From Chitinophaga sp. Cy-1792 (GTDB lineage Bacteria; Bacteroidota; Bacteroidia; Chitinophagales; Chitinophagaceae): DNA of 64,000 nt. Of this stretch, positions 9,773 to 17,776 are shown one piece after another (the stretch's first letter is position 1; every line of letters starts with the position of its first letter). The stretch is from assembly GCF_011752935.1 (NCBI RefSeq), contig NZ_VWWO01000001.1, positions 1,674,001 through 1,738,000 on the forward strand, written 5' to 3'. A program made the translations under genes and the position numbers. The notes beneath the pieces were generated by a model. The model was not told the origin of the DNA. It did not search any database and saw only the letters and a list, made by a program, of their open reading frames with translations.

Positions 9773-10240
9773 TTAAATTGTGATGTTGTTGTCTCCCCCT
9801 CCCATAACCTGTTGTGCCAAATCACTGAAGGCTCCTGGTGAGAAATTTTCAAAGAACTCCTGGTATTTACCACTGTCCCATATCTCGATTTTATTGGTGG
9901 CCGCAGCCAGTACGATATCTTTATCCAGACTAGCGTAAGAAAGCAGGTTTTTCGGAATTAACAGCCTTCCTGCGCTATCCAGCTCCAATATAGTTGCCCC
10001 GTTAAGAAAATAGCGTCTGAACTCTCTTACCTTCGGATCAAAATCATTCAGTTTACCGATTCGCTCAAAAATGGGCTGCCATTCATTCATCGGATACAGG
10101 GACAAACATTTCTCAAACCCTCGGTTAATCACAAACTGTCCCCCGGCACTTTCATGTAGCTGCTTTTTGAATCCGGCAGGTAATAGAAAGCGCCCTTTTG
10201 CGTCCAGCGTTGCTTCGTATTCACCGAGAAAACCAGTCAT
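9773..10240 (-). CDS. mraZ: Transcriptional regulator MraZ
   Basis: First gene of the dcw operon. It encodes a double-SpoVT/AbrB-fold DNA-binding protein that forms rings and represses its own operon in the organisms studied. The open frame extends upstream to 10288, but the ATG at 10238-10240 is preferred because it gives the canonical N-terminus MTGFLGEYEATLDAKGRFLLP. Two SpoVT-AbrB halves are visible: DAKGRFLLPA near residue 14 and LDSAGRLLIPKNL near residue 91. Length 155 residues. Candidate binding repeats lie just upstream (10264-10300), overlapping the longer reading frame, which also favours the shorter start. Confidence 0.94.
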   Translation of the reverse strand: MTGFLGEYEATLDAKGRFLLPAGFKKQLHESAGGQFVINRGFEKCLSLYPMNEWQPIFERIGKLNDFDPKVREFRRYFLNGATILELDSAGRLLIPKNLLSYASLDKDIVLAAATNKIEIWDSGKYQEFFENFSPGAFSDLAQQVMGGGDNNITI

Positions 10241-10263
10241 ACCATGGGGTAAAGTCCTTGAAA

Positions 10264-10300
10264 TCCATTTTCTAACACAAAATAACACTTTTTCCCACTT
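10264..10300 (-). promoter_or_regulatory. Candidate MraZ box: four repeats at a 10-bp period
   Basis: Read on the minus strand, the 37 bp upstream of mraZ contain AAGTGGG (10300-10294), AAGTGTT (10290-10284), TTGTGTT (10280-10274) and AAATGGA (10270-10264), exactly 10 bp apart. MraZ is known to bind short direct repeats of the TGGG or AAAGTGK type spaced about one helical turn apart upstream of its own gene. The fourth copy is the weakest. The register and location fit autoregulation of the dcw operon. Confidence 0.6.
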
Positions 10301-10725
10301 TTTAACGAAAAAATGCTTACGAAATTTTATCCACAGGATTTAATCCATACAGAAACCGCGTTTGACAGGCTTTTGTGATTAGGAATGTGCATTAACTGTG
10401 CATATATGTGGATAATATGTTAATATTATCCTGGTGTGTGTTCGCAACAGGTGAATAGCGCCACAGACTTATACTTTCTCATTTTCAGCCCAGTGGGAAT
10501 TTTTATTCTGATCCGGATTTATATGTTCTCGAATTTTATAATTTGTGCCCTCATCATCAACCTATTTTTATCATTCAAAAAAAATATTTGAAATATTTCA
10601 ATTCTTTTATTATCAAATTATTATTTCCACCCCCTCCTTTTCATCCATCCGTCGATATAATCGGCTCTTTTGCAAAATTTTAACAGCATCGGAAATCTCT
10701 CTGCCTTACATTTACATTTAATTCT

Positions 10726-10733
10726 TAATTTTG
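10726..10733 (+). promoter_or_regulatory. Candidate -7 element for bamD
   Basis: TAATTTTG matches the Bacteroidota -7 consensus TAnnTTTG exactly. It lies 11 bp before the bamD ATG, so the transcript would have a very short leader. No good TTTG -33 box is found at 19-21 bp upstream, which lowers confidence. Confidence 0.35.
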
Positions 10734-10744
10734 CCACTCTTTTT

Positions 10745-11581
10745 ATGCAGAAATTTTTATTGTACATTAGTGTCCTTACAATTGCTGTCGTATCATTCTC
10801 CTCCTGTAACAATGAGTTACGAAGGATAGAAAAAAGCAATAACTTTGAAAAGAAGCTGGCCTACGCCGATAAAATGTACCAGAAAAAAAAGTACAATACC
10901 GCGGCTACTCTATATGCTGACCTCATGCAGGTCTATAAAGGCACCGATAAATTCGAAGGACTCTACTACAATATGTCTTACTGCTCCTATTACGTGAAAG
11001 ACTACGTTCAGGCAGCTTTTAACTTTAAAAACTACCTCGACCTCTTCCCGAATAGCCCCAGAGCTGTAGAAGTAGACTATATGCAGGCATACTGCTATTA
11101 TAAACAGTCGCCCAAGGTGTCACTCGACCAGACAAACACCATGAAGGCCATAGCCGCCATGCAGACTTTTATCAATAACTACCCTACTTCTCCTAAAGTA
11201 GCTGAAGCTAACCTGGTTATTGAGCTCTGCCGCAGAAAACTCGAACTGAAAGAATTTAACGCAGCCGAACTCTATTATAACCTCGGTTACTTTAAAGCCG
11301 CCGGGATCGCCTTCAAAGGACTGATGCGCAACTACCCGGACTCCGATAAAAGCGATGGTTACAAAATAATGGCCATCAGAGCTTATTATCAATATGCCAA
11401 AAATAGCGTACCAGACAGGCAGAAAGAACGCTATGAGACTGTGCTCACCGAATATCTTGACTTCGCTGACCACTATCCAAATAGTAAACTGAAGCCTGAA
11501 GCCGAAAAATTTTATACCTTAGCGCAATCAAACATTAAAACTCTGGAAAATGAGCAAAATAAAGCGAAGTCTAACCAGTAG
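10745..11581 (+). CDS. bamD: Outer membrane assembly lipoprotein BamD
   Basis: TPR lipoprotein of the BAM complex, which inserts beta-barrel proteins in the outer membrane. 278 residues from the ATG at 10745, chosen over the frame opening at 10670 because it gives a clean lipoprotein signal: a hydrophobic stretch and then SFSSC with the lipidated Cys at 21. Repeats of the TPR type follow, with YNMSYCSYYVKDYVQAAFNF at about 84-103, YPTSPKVAEANLVIELCRRKL later and YPDSDKSDGYKIMAIRAYY near residue 205, the spacing of BamD/YfiO proteins. The last 32 bp overlap rpoZ. Confidence 0.93.
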   Translation: MQKFLLYISVLTIAVVSFSSCNNELRRIEKSNNFEKKLAYADKMYQKKKYNTAATLYADLMQVYKGTDKFEGLYYNMSYCSYYVKDYVQAAFNFKNYLDLFPNSPRAVEVDYMQAYCYYKQSPKVSLDQTNTMKAIAAMQTFINNYPTSPKVAEANLVIELCRRKLELKEFNAAELYYNLGYFKAAGIAFKGLMRNYPDSDKSDGYKIMAIRAYYQYAKNSVPDRQKERYETVLTEYLDFADHYPNSKLKPEAEKFYTLAQSNIKTLENEQNKAKSNQ

Positions 11582-11891
11582 CCTTAATCCTTGGGTAGAA
11601 ACTAAAAATACTACCGATATTAAGAACAGAACTGGTAATTTATATGAGTCTATTGCCGTGATAGCCAAACGCGCCAATCAGATCAATATTTCCGTGAAAG
11701 AGGAGCTCCATTCCAAACTGGAAGAGTTTGCAAGTCATACCGACAACCTCGAGGAAGTACACGAAAACAAAGAACAAATCGAAATTTCCCGTTTCTACGA
11801 AAGAATGGCAAATCCTGCTATTCAGGCAACGCAGGAATTCCTCGATAATAAAATTTATTTCCGCAAGAACGACGATGATCTGTTCTCCTAA
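11550..11891 (+). CDS. rpoZ: RNA polymerase omega subunit (Rpb6-type)
   Basis: Small subunit that helps assemble and stabilise RNA polymerase. 113 residues. The central segment, with RTGNLYESIAVIAKRANQI and then a short acidic region, matches Bacteroidota omega/Rpb6 proteins. The start codon lies 32 bp inside bamD in another frame, so the two are translationally coupled. The C-terminus is acidic (NDDDLFS). A rho-independent terminator lies about 60 bp after the stop codon. This family diverges from the proteobacterial RpoZ, so an alignment would firm up the call. Confidence 0.85.
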   Translation: MSKIKRSLTSSLNPWVETKNTTDIKNRTGNLYESIAVIAKRANQINISVKEELHSKLEEFASHTDNLEEVHENKEQIEISRFYERMANPAIQATQEFLDNKIYFRKNDDDLFS

Positions 11892-11953
11892 GTCCCCGGC
11901 TCACTTTATTTTGTGAACACAGGCTTTTGCGAAAAATAAAATATTAATTTCAT

Positions 11954-11984
11954 GGCGGCAGATATATTTCTGCCGCCTTTTTTT
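11954..11984 (+). terminator. Rho-independent terminator or attenuator just before coaBC
   Basis: A perfect 9-bp stem, GGCGGCAGA (11954-11962) and TCTGCCGCC (11969-11977), followed by seven T. It ends the bamD-rpoZ transcript, yet its T-run stops only 6 bp before the coaBC ATG at 11991. Confidence 0.85.
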
Positions 11985-11990
11985 GCTTAT

Positions 11991-13217
11991 ATGTCAATGG
12001 ACAATACAAAAATCCTCCAGGGAAAGAAAATCCTGCTCGGCGTGACCGGCAGCATTGCCGCCTATAAAGCCGCCACCATCGTGCGTCTTCTCGTTAAAGA
12101 AGGCGCTACTGTAAAGGTTGTCATGACGCCCGCAGCCGCGGAATTCATCACCCCGCTGACCCTGGCCACGCTATCCAAACATGAAGTACCGCTGAATATC
12201 AGTGACCATAACAGCTGGAATAACCACGTGGAATTAGGCCGCTGGGCGGATGTGATGCTCATCGCTCCCGCCTCCGCCAATACCATTTCCAAAATGGCCC
12301 ACGGTGGCTGCGATAATCTCGTGCTGGCAGTTTATCTCTCCGCTACCTGCCCCGTTCTCTTCGCACCAGCCATGGACGAAGATATGTGGCGTCATCCTGC
12401 TACCAGGAATAATGTGGAAAAACTGATTTCCTATGGTAATATCCAGATCCCGGTAGCCGTCGGAGAACTGGCAAGCGGACTCTTCGGTGAAGGCCGCATG
12501 GCTGAACCGGAAGAAATCATTGCCTTCCTGCGCCACCATTTCAGTACCAAGGGCGCTCCAAAACCGCTCAGTGGTAAACTGGCCGTGGTGACTGCCGGCC
12601 CTACGATCGAACACATTGATCCTGTGCGTTATATCAGCAATCACTCCAGTGGTAAAATGGGCATCGCAGTGGCGGAAGCCCTCGCCGACGCCGGCGCCCA
12701 GGTGAAGCTCGTACTTGGTCCTACCAACCTCAGTACCAACCACCCAGGTATCGAAACGATCAAGATACAGTCTGCCGAAGAAATGTTCCGCGCTGTGATC
12801 GCTGCATACCCGCTTTCTGATATCGTTGTAGCCGCCGCCGCCGTGGCCGACTATCGCCCGGTCAACGCCGCTGACAAGAAAATCAAAAAAGGGGAAGAAC
12901 ATCTTAACATCCCCCTGGAAAAAACACATGATATTCTCCGTACCCTGGGAAATAACAAAGGTCCTCAGCAAATGCTGGTAGGATTCTCCCTGGAAACAAA
13001 TAACGAAAAAGAATACGCCCTCAAGAAACTGAGAGAAAAACACCTGGACCTCATCGTCATGAACTCCCTGGCAGATGCCGGTGCAGGCTTTAACTATGAT
13101 ACCAACAAGGTGACCCTGTTTGACAGAAAAGGCCGTGAACGCAGCTTCCCGCTGAAATCCAAACAAGAGGTTGCCCGTGATATTGTTTCTGCCATAATTG
13201 AATTACAACATGCTTAA
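11991..13217 (+). CDS. coaBC: Bifunctional phosphopantothenoylcysteine decarboxylase/synthetase
   Basis: Carries out two coenzyme A steps: CTP-dependent coupling of cysteine to 4-phosphopantothenate (CoaB, C-terminal) and flavin-dependent decarboxylation of the product (CoaC, N-terminal). About 408 residues. CoaC part: GVTGSIAAYKAA, the PASANT motif, and PAMDEDMW. The usual motif is PxMNxxMW, so the Asn is replaced by Asp; I recall this as common in Bacteroidota but could not check. CoaB part: GPTIEHIDPVRYISNHSSGKMG and AAAVADYRP with KIKK. The open frame reaches 11952, but that ATG lies inside the terminator hairpin, so 11991 (or 11997) is preferred. Its last 8 bp overlap the next gene. Confidence 0.94.
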   Translation: MSMDNTKILQGKKILLGVTGSIAAYKAATIVRLLVKEGATVKVVMTPAAAEFITPLTLATLSKHEVPLNISDHNSWNNHVELGRWADVMLIAPASANTISKMAHGGCDNLVLAVYLSATCPVLFAPAMDEDMWRHPATRNNVEKLISYGNIQIPVAVGELASGLFGEGRMAEPEEIIAFLRHHFSTKGAPKPLSGKLAVVTAGPTIEHIDPVRYISNHSSGKMGIAVAEALADAGAQVKLVLGPTNLSTNHPGIETIKIQSAEEMFRAVIAAYPLSDIVVAAAAVADYRPVNAADKKIKKGEEHLNIPLEKTHDILRTLGNNKGPQQMLVGFSLETNNEKEYALKKLREKHLDLIVMNSLADAGAGFNYDTNKVTLFDRKGRERSFPLKSKQEVARDIVSAIIELQHA

Positions 13218-14136
13218 ACGCTTATCTGTCCTGCTATTGCAGGTTTTTCTGCTCTGCCTCCCCCTCATGAAGGCACAGGCGCAGGAAATGCGCGCCAACA
13301 TTACCGTTGTGGCCAACCAGATTACCGGGGTAGACAAAAAAGTTTTTACAACACTACAGGCGGCGCTGAAAGAATTCGTCAACAACCGCCGCTGGGCGGA
13401 TGGTGCCTATACACCTGCAGAACGCATCGAATGTAATTTCATGCTCAACCTGACAGGGGAAGTGAGTCCGGGGGTATACCGCGGCACCCTTACTGTGCAG
13501 GCTACCCGCCCGGTTTATAACAGCAGCTATGTTACCAGTATCCTCAACTTACAGGATAACAACGTTGTATTCAGGTATACAGAGTTTCAGCCTCTGGATT
13601 TCAGCGATACCCGCGTGGTAGCCAATGATCCGCTGGCATCGAACCTCACTGCGATCATGGCTTATTATACTTATGTAATATTGGGATTGGATGCAGACTC
13701 CTTTTCTCCTCGTGGCGGCGATGCATTCTTTAAAAGGGCTTCCAATATCGTTAATAACGCCCCTGACGGAAAAGATGTATCCGGATGGAAGGCATTCGAA
13801 GGCCAGCGGAACCGCTACTGGCTTACAGATAACCTCCTGAACGTAAAATTCAGCAACTTCCATGATGTGATGTACCAATATCACCGCATGGGGCTGGACG
13901 TGATGTACGACGACGTTACCGCAGGCCGTGGCGTAGTGATGAACTGCATTAACCTGCTCTTTGCCATTTACCAGGATATCCCTAATTCCATGCTCATGCA
14001 AACCTTCTATTCTGCCAAAGCAGATGAAATTATGAAGATATTCTCCAAAGCCATGCCACCAGAGAAAGCCAGAGCCGCAGAAATGCTCGCAAAAATGGAT
14101 ATCCCTAATGCAGGAAGGTACCAGGCAATGAAGTAA
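13210..14136 (+). CDS. DUF4835 family secreted protein
   Basis: 308 residues starting at the ATG at 13210; an in-frame TTG at 13198 is less likely. An N-terminal signal peptide (hydrophobic to about residue 23, ending QAQA) points to export. The body, with repeated aromatic and Asn-rich segments such as RYWLTDNLLNVKFSNFHD, is recognised as the Bacteroidota family DUF4835, whose function is unknown. It overlaps the coaBC stop by 8 bp, a linkage I recall as conserved in the phylum, so cotranslation is likely. No catalytic motif was seen. Confidence 0.8.
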   Translation: MLKRLSVLLLQVFLLCLPLMKAQAQEMRANITVVANQITGVDKKVFTTLQAALKEFVNNRRWADGAYTPAERIECNFMLNLTGEVSPGVYRGTLTVQATRPVYNSSYVTSILNLQDNNVVFRYTEFQPLDFSDTRVVANDPLASNLTAIMAYYTYVILGLDADSFSPRGGDAFFKRASNIVNNAPDGKDVSGWKAFEGQRNRYWLTDNLLNVKFSNFHDVMYQYHRMGLDVMYDDVTAGRGVVMNCINLLFAIYQDIPNSMLMQTFYSAKADEIMKIFSKAMPPEKARAAEMLAKMDIPNAGRYQAMK

Positions 14137-14217
14137 AACCCGCCTGTTGCCTTATTATTTTATCAGCAAATGTTGATAGCTTTACGCTTTGGTTAACAGC
14201 TACCATCCATCAGCAAC

Positions 14218-14703
14218 ATGAATTATTTGAAGAAACTCAGTATAGCCGCCATTATGATCTCCGCCGCCGCCTGTGGTGATGCAGACCGCACACCAAAAGG
14301 TATTCTCGGCCCCGATGAAATGAAGGACATACTGGTGGACCTGAACATAGCAGAAGCCTACGGCAATAATATGCCGTATACCAATGCAGCGTCGTTTGAT
14401 TCGTTAAGACAAGAAAAAATTAAGATCTATTCCAAACAGGTATTGGACCTGCACCATGTTAGTGTGAAGGAATTTTATACCAGCTATACCTGGTACGAAG
14501 ATCATCCCGATCGCTTGAAAGCAGTGATGCAGCAGGTACAGGAAGATATTACAAAGAAGAAAAATAAAGCCCCTGAAATGGGAGACCAGAGCGCACCGTT
14601 GAAATTCAGGCTGCGTATCATCTTCCCATATGCAGAAAAACATCTGCTGGTATCCGACGGAACCGATACCATCAAGCCATTTATCAGACATCAGTCGAAA
14701 TAA
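14218..14703 (+). CDS. DUF4296 family lipoprotein
   Basis: 161 residues with a lipoprotein signal: hydrophobic [11 protein letters not shown] with the lipidated Cys at about 20. The mature start [20 protein letters not shown] and the later [15 protein letters not shown] match the Bacteroidota DUF4296 family, of unknown function. The C-terminal third is Lys- and Gln-rich. It precedes scoA by only 17 bp, so it may share its transcript, although the two functions have no obvious link. Confidence 0.75.
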   Translation: MNYLKKLSIAAIMISAAACGDADRTPKGILGPDEMKDILVDLNIAEAYGNNMPYTNAASFDSLRQEKIKIYSKQVLDLHHVSVKEFYTSYTWYEDHPDRLKAVMQQVQEDITKKKNKAPEMGDQSAPLKFRLRIIFPYAEKHLLVSDGTDTIKPFIRHQSK

Positions 14704-14720
14704 ATATAAAACACCAAAAC

Positions 14721-15413
14721 ATGAACAAAGTAATCGCAAATGCAGATGAGGCTATTCAGGATATAGGAGATGGCGCAACGCTGATGCTGGGAGGGTTTGG
14801 TTTGTGTGGAATTCCTGAAAACTGTATCGCTGCACTGGTGAGAAAGGGCGTAAAAGAGCTGACCTGTATCTCCAATAATGCAGGTGTGGATGACTTCGGA
14901 CTGGGGCTGCTGCTGAAAACCAGGCAGATCCGCAAGATGATGTCGTCCTATGTAGGCGAAAATGCAGAGTTTGAAAGACAGTTACTGGCCGGAGAACTGG
15001 AGGTAGACCTGATCCCGCAGGGAACCCTGGCCACGCGCATCCAGATGGCTGGTATGGGCATTCCCGCCTTCTTCACGCCAGCAGGCTATGGCACCGAAAT
15101 CGCCGAAGGAAAAGAAACTAGAGAATTCAATGGTAAGCACTATCTCATGGAACTGGCACTGCCGGCGGATTTCGCCATAGTGAAAGCATGGAAGGGCGAC
15201 ACCATGGGTAATCTTGTATTCCGCAAAACTACCCGCAATTTCAGTACCTCCATGGCCAAAGCCGGTACCATCACCATTGCAGAAGTGGAGCATCTGGTAC
15301 AACCAGGTGAGCTGGACCCCGACCAGATCCACGTTCCGGGAATCTACGTACATCGTATTTTCCAGGGAAATGATTATGAAAAAAGGATAGAACGCAAAAC
15401 GGTAAAGATCTGA
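14721..15413 (+). CDS. scoA: 3-oxoacid CoA-transferase subunit A
   Basis: Alpha subunit of succinyl-CoA:3-ketoacid CoA-transferase, which moves CoA between succinyl-CoA and acetoacetate in ketone-body and short-chain acid use. 230 residues. The family's glycine-rich N-terminal motif [20 protein letters not shown] is near residue 18, followed by [15 protein letters not shown] and, in the middle, [12 protein letters not shown] and [13 protein letters not shown]. The B subunit follows 54 bp downstream in the same orientation, as required for the heterodimer. No anomaly seen. Confidence 0.95.
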   Translation: MNKVIANADEAIQDIGDGATLMLGGFGLCGIPENCIAALVRKGVKELTCISNNAGVDDFGLGLLLKTRQIRKMMSSYVGENAEFERQLLAGELEVDLIPQGTLATRIQMAGMGIPAFFTPAGYGTEIAEGKETREFNGKHYLMELALPADFAIVKAWKGDTMGNLVFRKTTRNFSTSMAKAGTITIAEVEHLVQPGELDPDQIHVPGIYVHRIFQGNDYEKRIERKTVKI

Positions 15414-15467
15414 TAACCGTATTCCACGTGTGAACTGTCCCCATCTGCTTATCTCAAAAATATTACT

Positions 15468-16124
15468 ATGGCGCTTGATAAATATGGCATCGCCAAAAGA
15501 ATAGCACAGGAACTGAAGGATGGCATGTATGTCAACCTGGGTATCGGTATTCCTACGCTTGTTTCCAATTATGTGCCCGCAGGCATTTCCATTATGCTGC
15601 AGTCCGAAAACGGTATGCTGGGCATGGGTCCTTATCCCGATGAAAAAGATATTGATGCCGACCTGATCAATGCAGGTAAAGAAACGGTGACCATCATTCC
15701 TGGCGGCAGCTTCTTCGATTCTGCTGAAAGCTTTGGAATGATACGTGCCGGAAAGGTAGACCTGACCGTACTTGGCGCCATGGAAGTTTCCGATAGCGGC
15801 GACATCGCCAACTGGAAAATTCCTGGTAAAATGGTGAAAGGTATGGGTGGCGCCATGGACCTGGTGGCATCTGCCAGAAACATTATCGTGGCCATGATGC
15901 ACACCAATCCTAAGGGAGAAAGTAAGCTATTGCCTGCCTGTACACTGCCTTTGACCGGTGTCAGCTGTGTGCGTAAAGTAGTGACCGAATTAGCGGTATT
16001 GGACGTTACACCTGATGGCTTCCGCTTACTGGAACGTGCGCCTGGCGTGAGTGTGGAGGAGATTCAATCCAAGACTGCCGGCAGGCTGATCGTAGCAGGT
16101 GAGATCCCTGAAATGAAATTATAA
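15468..16124 (+). CDS. scoB: 3-oxoacid CoA-transferase subunit B
   Basis: Beta subunit carrying the catalytic glutamate. 218 residues. N-terminal [17 protein letters not shown], then the active-site motif [11 protein letters not shown], with Glu47 expected to form the enzyme-CoA thioester. [17 protein letters not shown] and GGAMDLV follow, as in the family. It is paired with scoA, and the transcript ends at a strong terminator at 16168-16220. Confidence 0.95.
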   Translation: MALDKYGIAKRIAQELKDGMYVNLGIGIPTLVSNYVPAGISIMLQSENGMLGMGPYPDEKDIDADLINAGKETVTIIPGGSFFDSAESFGMIRAGKVDLTVLGAMEVSDSGDIANWKIPGKMVKGMGGAMDLVASARNIIVAMMHTNPKGESKLLPACTLPLTGVSCVRKVVTELAVLDVTPDGFRLLERAPGVSVEEIQSKTAGRLIVAGEIPEMKL

Positions 16125-16167
16125 TTGCAGCTGCAGGAAATATCCTGTTGGTCATCTGTATAAAAAA

Positions 16168-16220
16168 ACTGCGGAACATAGCAAGCCAATGCGTTTGGTA
16201 GCTATGTTCCGCAGTTTTTT
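16168..16220 (+). terminator. Rho-independent terminator after scoB
   Basis: A 15-bp stem, ACTGCGGAACATAGC at 16168-16182 with its complement at 16201-16215, an 18-base loop and a T-run. An A-run on the 5' side could let it work in both directions. Confidence 0.9.
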
Positions 16221-16318
16221 ATGCTTGATAAGTAGATAAACACTTATGTAGAAGATTTTAATTTCATATATATATTTACCATATTGCGCCCCACTATACC
16301 TAAACCTTCAATTTACCT

Positions 16319-17692
16319 ATGAGGAGATTCTGTACAATCCTGTTAGCCTCAGGAGCACTGACGGCGCACGCACAAGACCTGCCTGGGTTCCGCACCAGTA
16401 ATTACGCAGGCGTAAACAGCGTATTTGCCAACCCTGCAAATATTGCCGATTCAAAATACAGTTGGGATTTTAATCTTGCTGGCGTCAGCTCAGGCATCGC
16501 CAACAACCAGTTTAAATATCAGCTCAGTAATGTGGGTAAAGCCTTTGAAATGGATACTATCAAAAATCAATTCTTTAATAGAAATGGTGGTGCCAGCAAA
16601 GCATTGATTACCGGGCAAGTCAGCCTGCCTTCCGTTATGTTTGGCGTGAAGAAATTCAAATTTGCCATCTCCAACAGAGTCAGAGTGGTGGGCAATGTGA
16701 ATGACATCGATGGTAAACTGGCCGGCAAAATTATCGATGGCTTTTCCGACGGAAAAGACCTGCCGTACACCATTGCTTCGGGCAACAAAATGCGCACAAG
16801 CGCGAATGTCTGGTATGAATTAAATATGTCTGCTGCCAGAGAAATATTCCAGATAGGACCACACTACCTGAAAGGAGGTTTAACACTGAAATTCCTTGCC
16901 GGCCTTGGAAATGGCAGCATGCAAGTAGATAATCTGCAAGGTACACTTGTAGCAGATGAAGCCAGACAGGATGCTGCATTGACAAATGCCAGCGGCCGTA
17001 TCGGCACACATTTCTCCGGCTTTTCTTTATTTGACGGAAACAACAACAATGGAACATCCAGTCAGACAGCCAGTGGCTATGGATTTGACATAGGGTTTGT
17101 ATATGAATACCGCAACGATATTACAAACGACTATAAATTCAGATTGGGGCTGGCCATTACTGATATTGGCAGCATGAAGTACACTGCCGATCCTTATCGT
17201 TCCGGTACATTCGATATCAACATTCCGGCTAACCAACGCTTTTATTTAAGCAACCTGAATGGTGTAAATATTGAAGACTATAAAAACAAACTGGAATCGT
17301 ATCCACAATACTTCCAGCAGGCAAAAGACAAAGCGGATGAAACGTATAAGGTGAGCTTGCCAGGCATGTTAAACCTGGATGGTGATTATCATATCGAGCG
17401 TAATTTCTTTGTAAATGTAAGCGGACAGTTTTCATTGGCTACATTAAAGAAGAAAGCCTACAATTCACAGTATATTGGCGGCTTCAGCATTACGCCAAGA
17501 TATGATGGCCGTATCTTCGGATTCTTCCTGCCGTTGAGTTATAATCAGATCTCTAAATTCAATGCAGGCGCGAGCTTCAGAGTGGGGCCACTATATGTTG
17601 GAAGTGGTACTGTTCTTTCTGCTTTGCTGGGTAGTTCCCGTCAGGTGGATGGCTTCGTGGGTATTCGTTTCGGAAGATTAGCACGTAAATAA
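16319..17692 (+). CDS. DUF5723 family outer membrane protein
   Basis: 457 residues with an N-terminal signal peptide (about 1-18, ending AHAQ) and the motif SNYAGVNSVFANPANIADS, recognised from DUF5723, a Bacteroidota family of predicted outer-membrane beta-barrels related in appearance to PorV/FadL-like proteins. The rest alternates hydrophobic and polar residues with many Gly, Asn and aromatics, as in a barrel, and ends VGIRFGRLARK. It stands alone, flanked by terminators or hairpins on both sides. Function unknown. Confidence 0.75.
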   Translation: MRRFCTILLASGALTAHAQDLPGFRTSNYAGVNSVFANPANIADSKYSWDFNLAGVSSGIANNQFKYQLSNVGKAFEMDTIKNQFFNRNGGASKALITGQVSLPSVMFGVKKFKFAISNRVRVVGNVNDIDGKLAGKIIDGFSDGKDLPYTIASGNKMRTSANVWYELNMSAAREIFQIGPHYLKGGLTLKFLAGLGNGSMQVDNLQGTLVADEARQDAALTNASGRIGTHFSGFSLFDGNNNNGTSSQTASGYGFDIGFVYEYRNDITNDYKFRLGLAITDIGSMKYTADPYRSGTFDINIPANQRFYLSNLNGVNIEDYKNKLESYPQYFQQAKDKADETYKVSLPGMLNLDGDYHIERNFFVNVSGQFSLATLKKKAYNSQYIGGFSITPRYDGRIFGFFLPLSYNQISKFNAGASFRVGPLYVGSGTVLSALLGSSRQVDGFVGIRFGRLARK

Positions 17693-17696
17693 TTTT

Positions 17697-17741
17697 ATAG
17701 AGATGCAGTATTTTTATTTAACAAAAATGCTGCATCTCTAT
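17697..17741. terminator. 19-bp hairpin after the DUF5723 gene
   Basis: A 19-bp stem, 17697-17715 with 17723-17741, containing one G-U pair and a 7-base loop. It begins 4 bp after the stop codon. There is no T-run after the stem, though each arm carries an internal run of five A or T, so it may end transcription by a shorter inner stem or protect the 3' end. Confidence 0.55.
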
Positions 17742-17776
17742 GCCCTCAAATAGGAAATAAATGGGTAACTTAGAAC

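Larger units (their letters stand above)
10241..10744. other. 504-bp divergent intergenic region with DnaA boxes (possible origin or DnaA-controlled promoter)
   Basis: No credible coding sequence here. Besides the MraZ repeats it contains two perfect DnaA boxes in opposite orientation: TTATCCACA at 10327-10335 and its complement TGTGGATAA at 10407-10415. The second overlaps an 8-bp inverted repeat (GGATAATA 10410-10417 with TATTATCC 10424-10431). A very AT-rich tract with a doubled AAATATTT motif follows at about 10560-10625, resembling an unwinding element. All genes to the left read leftward, and those to the right read rightward for 9 kb. An origin is possible but unproven; strand composition does not switch cleanly here by eye. 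Confidence 0.4.

Noticed and set aside
10241..10744. Origin of replication as a firm call
   Set aside because: Only two perfect boxes are present, and by eye base composition tracks coding strand and does not show a clean switch of G over C; kept as a hypothesis.
12234..13166. Long open frame (310 codons) on the minus strand inside coaBC
   Set aside because: Shadow of a strongly supported gene; the translation lacks any recognisable domain and arises from codon bias in the real frame.
14982..15902. 306-codon minus-strand frame across scoA and scoB
   Set aside because: It spans two well-supported coding sequences and their gap; His- and Cys-rich chance composition.
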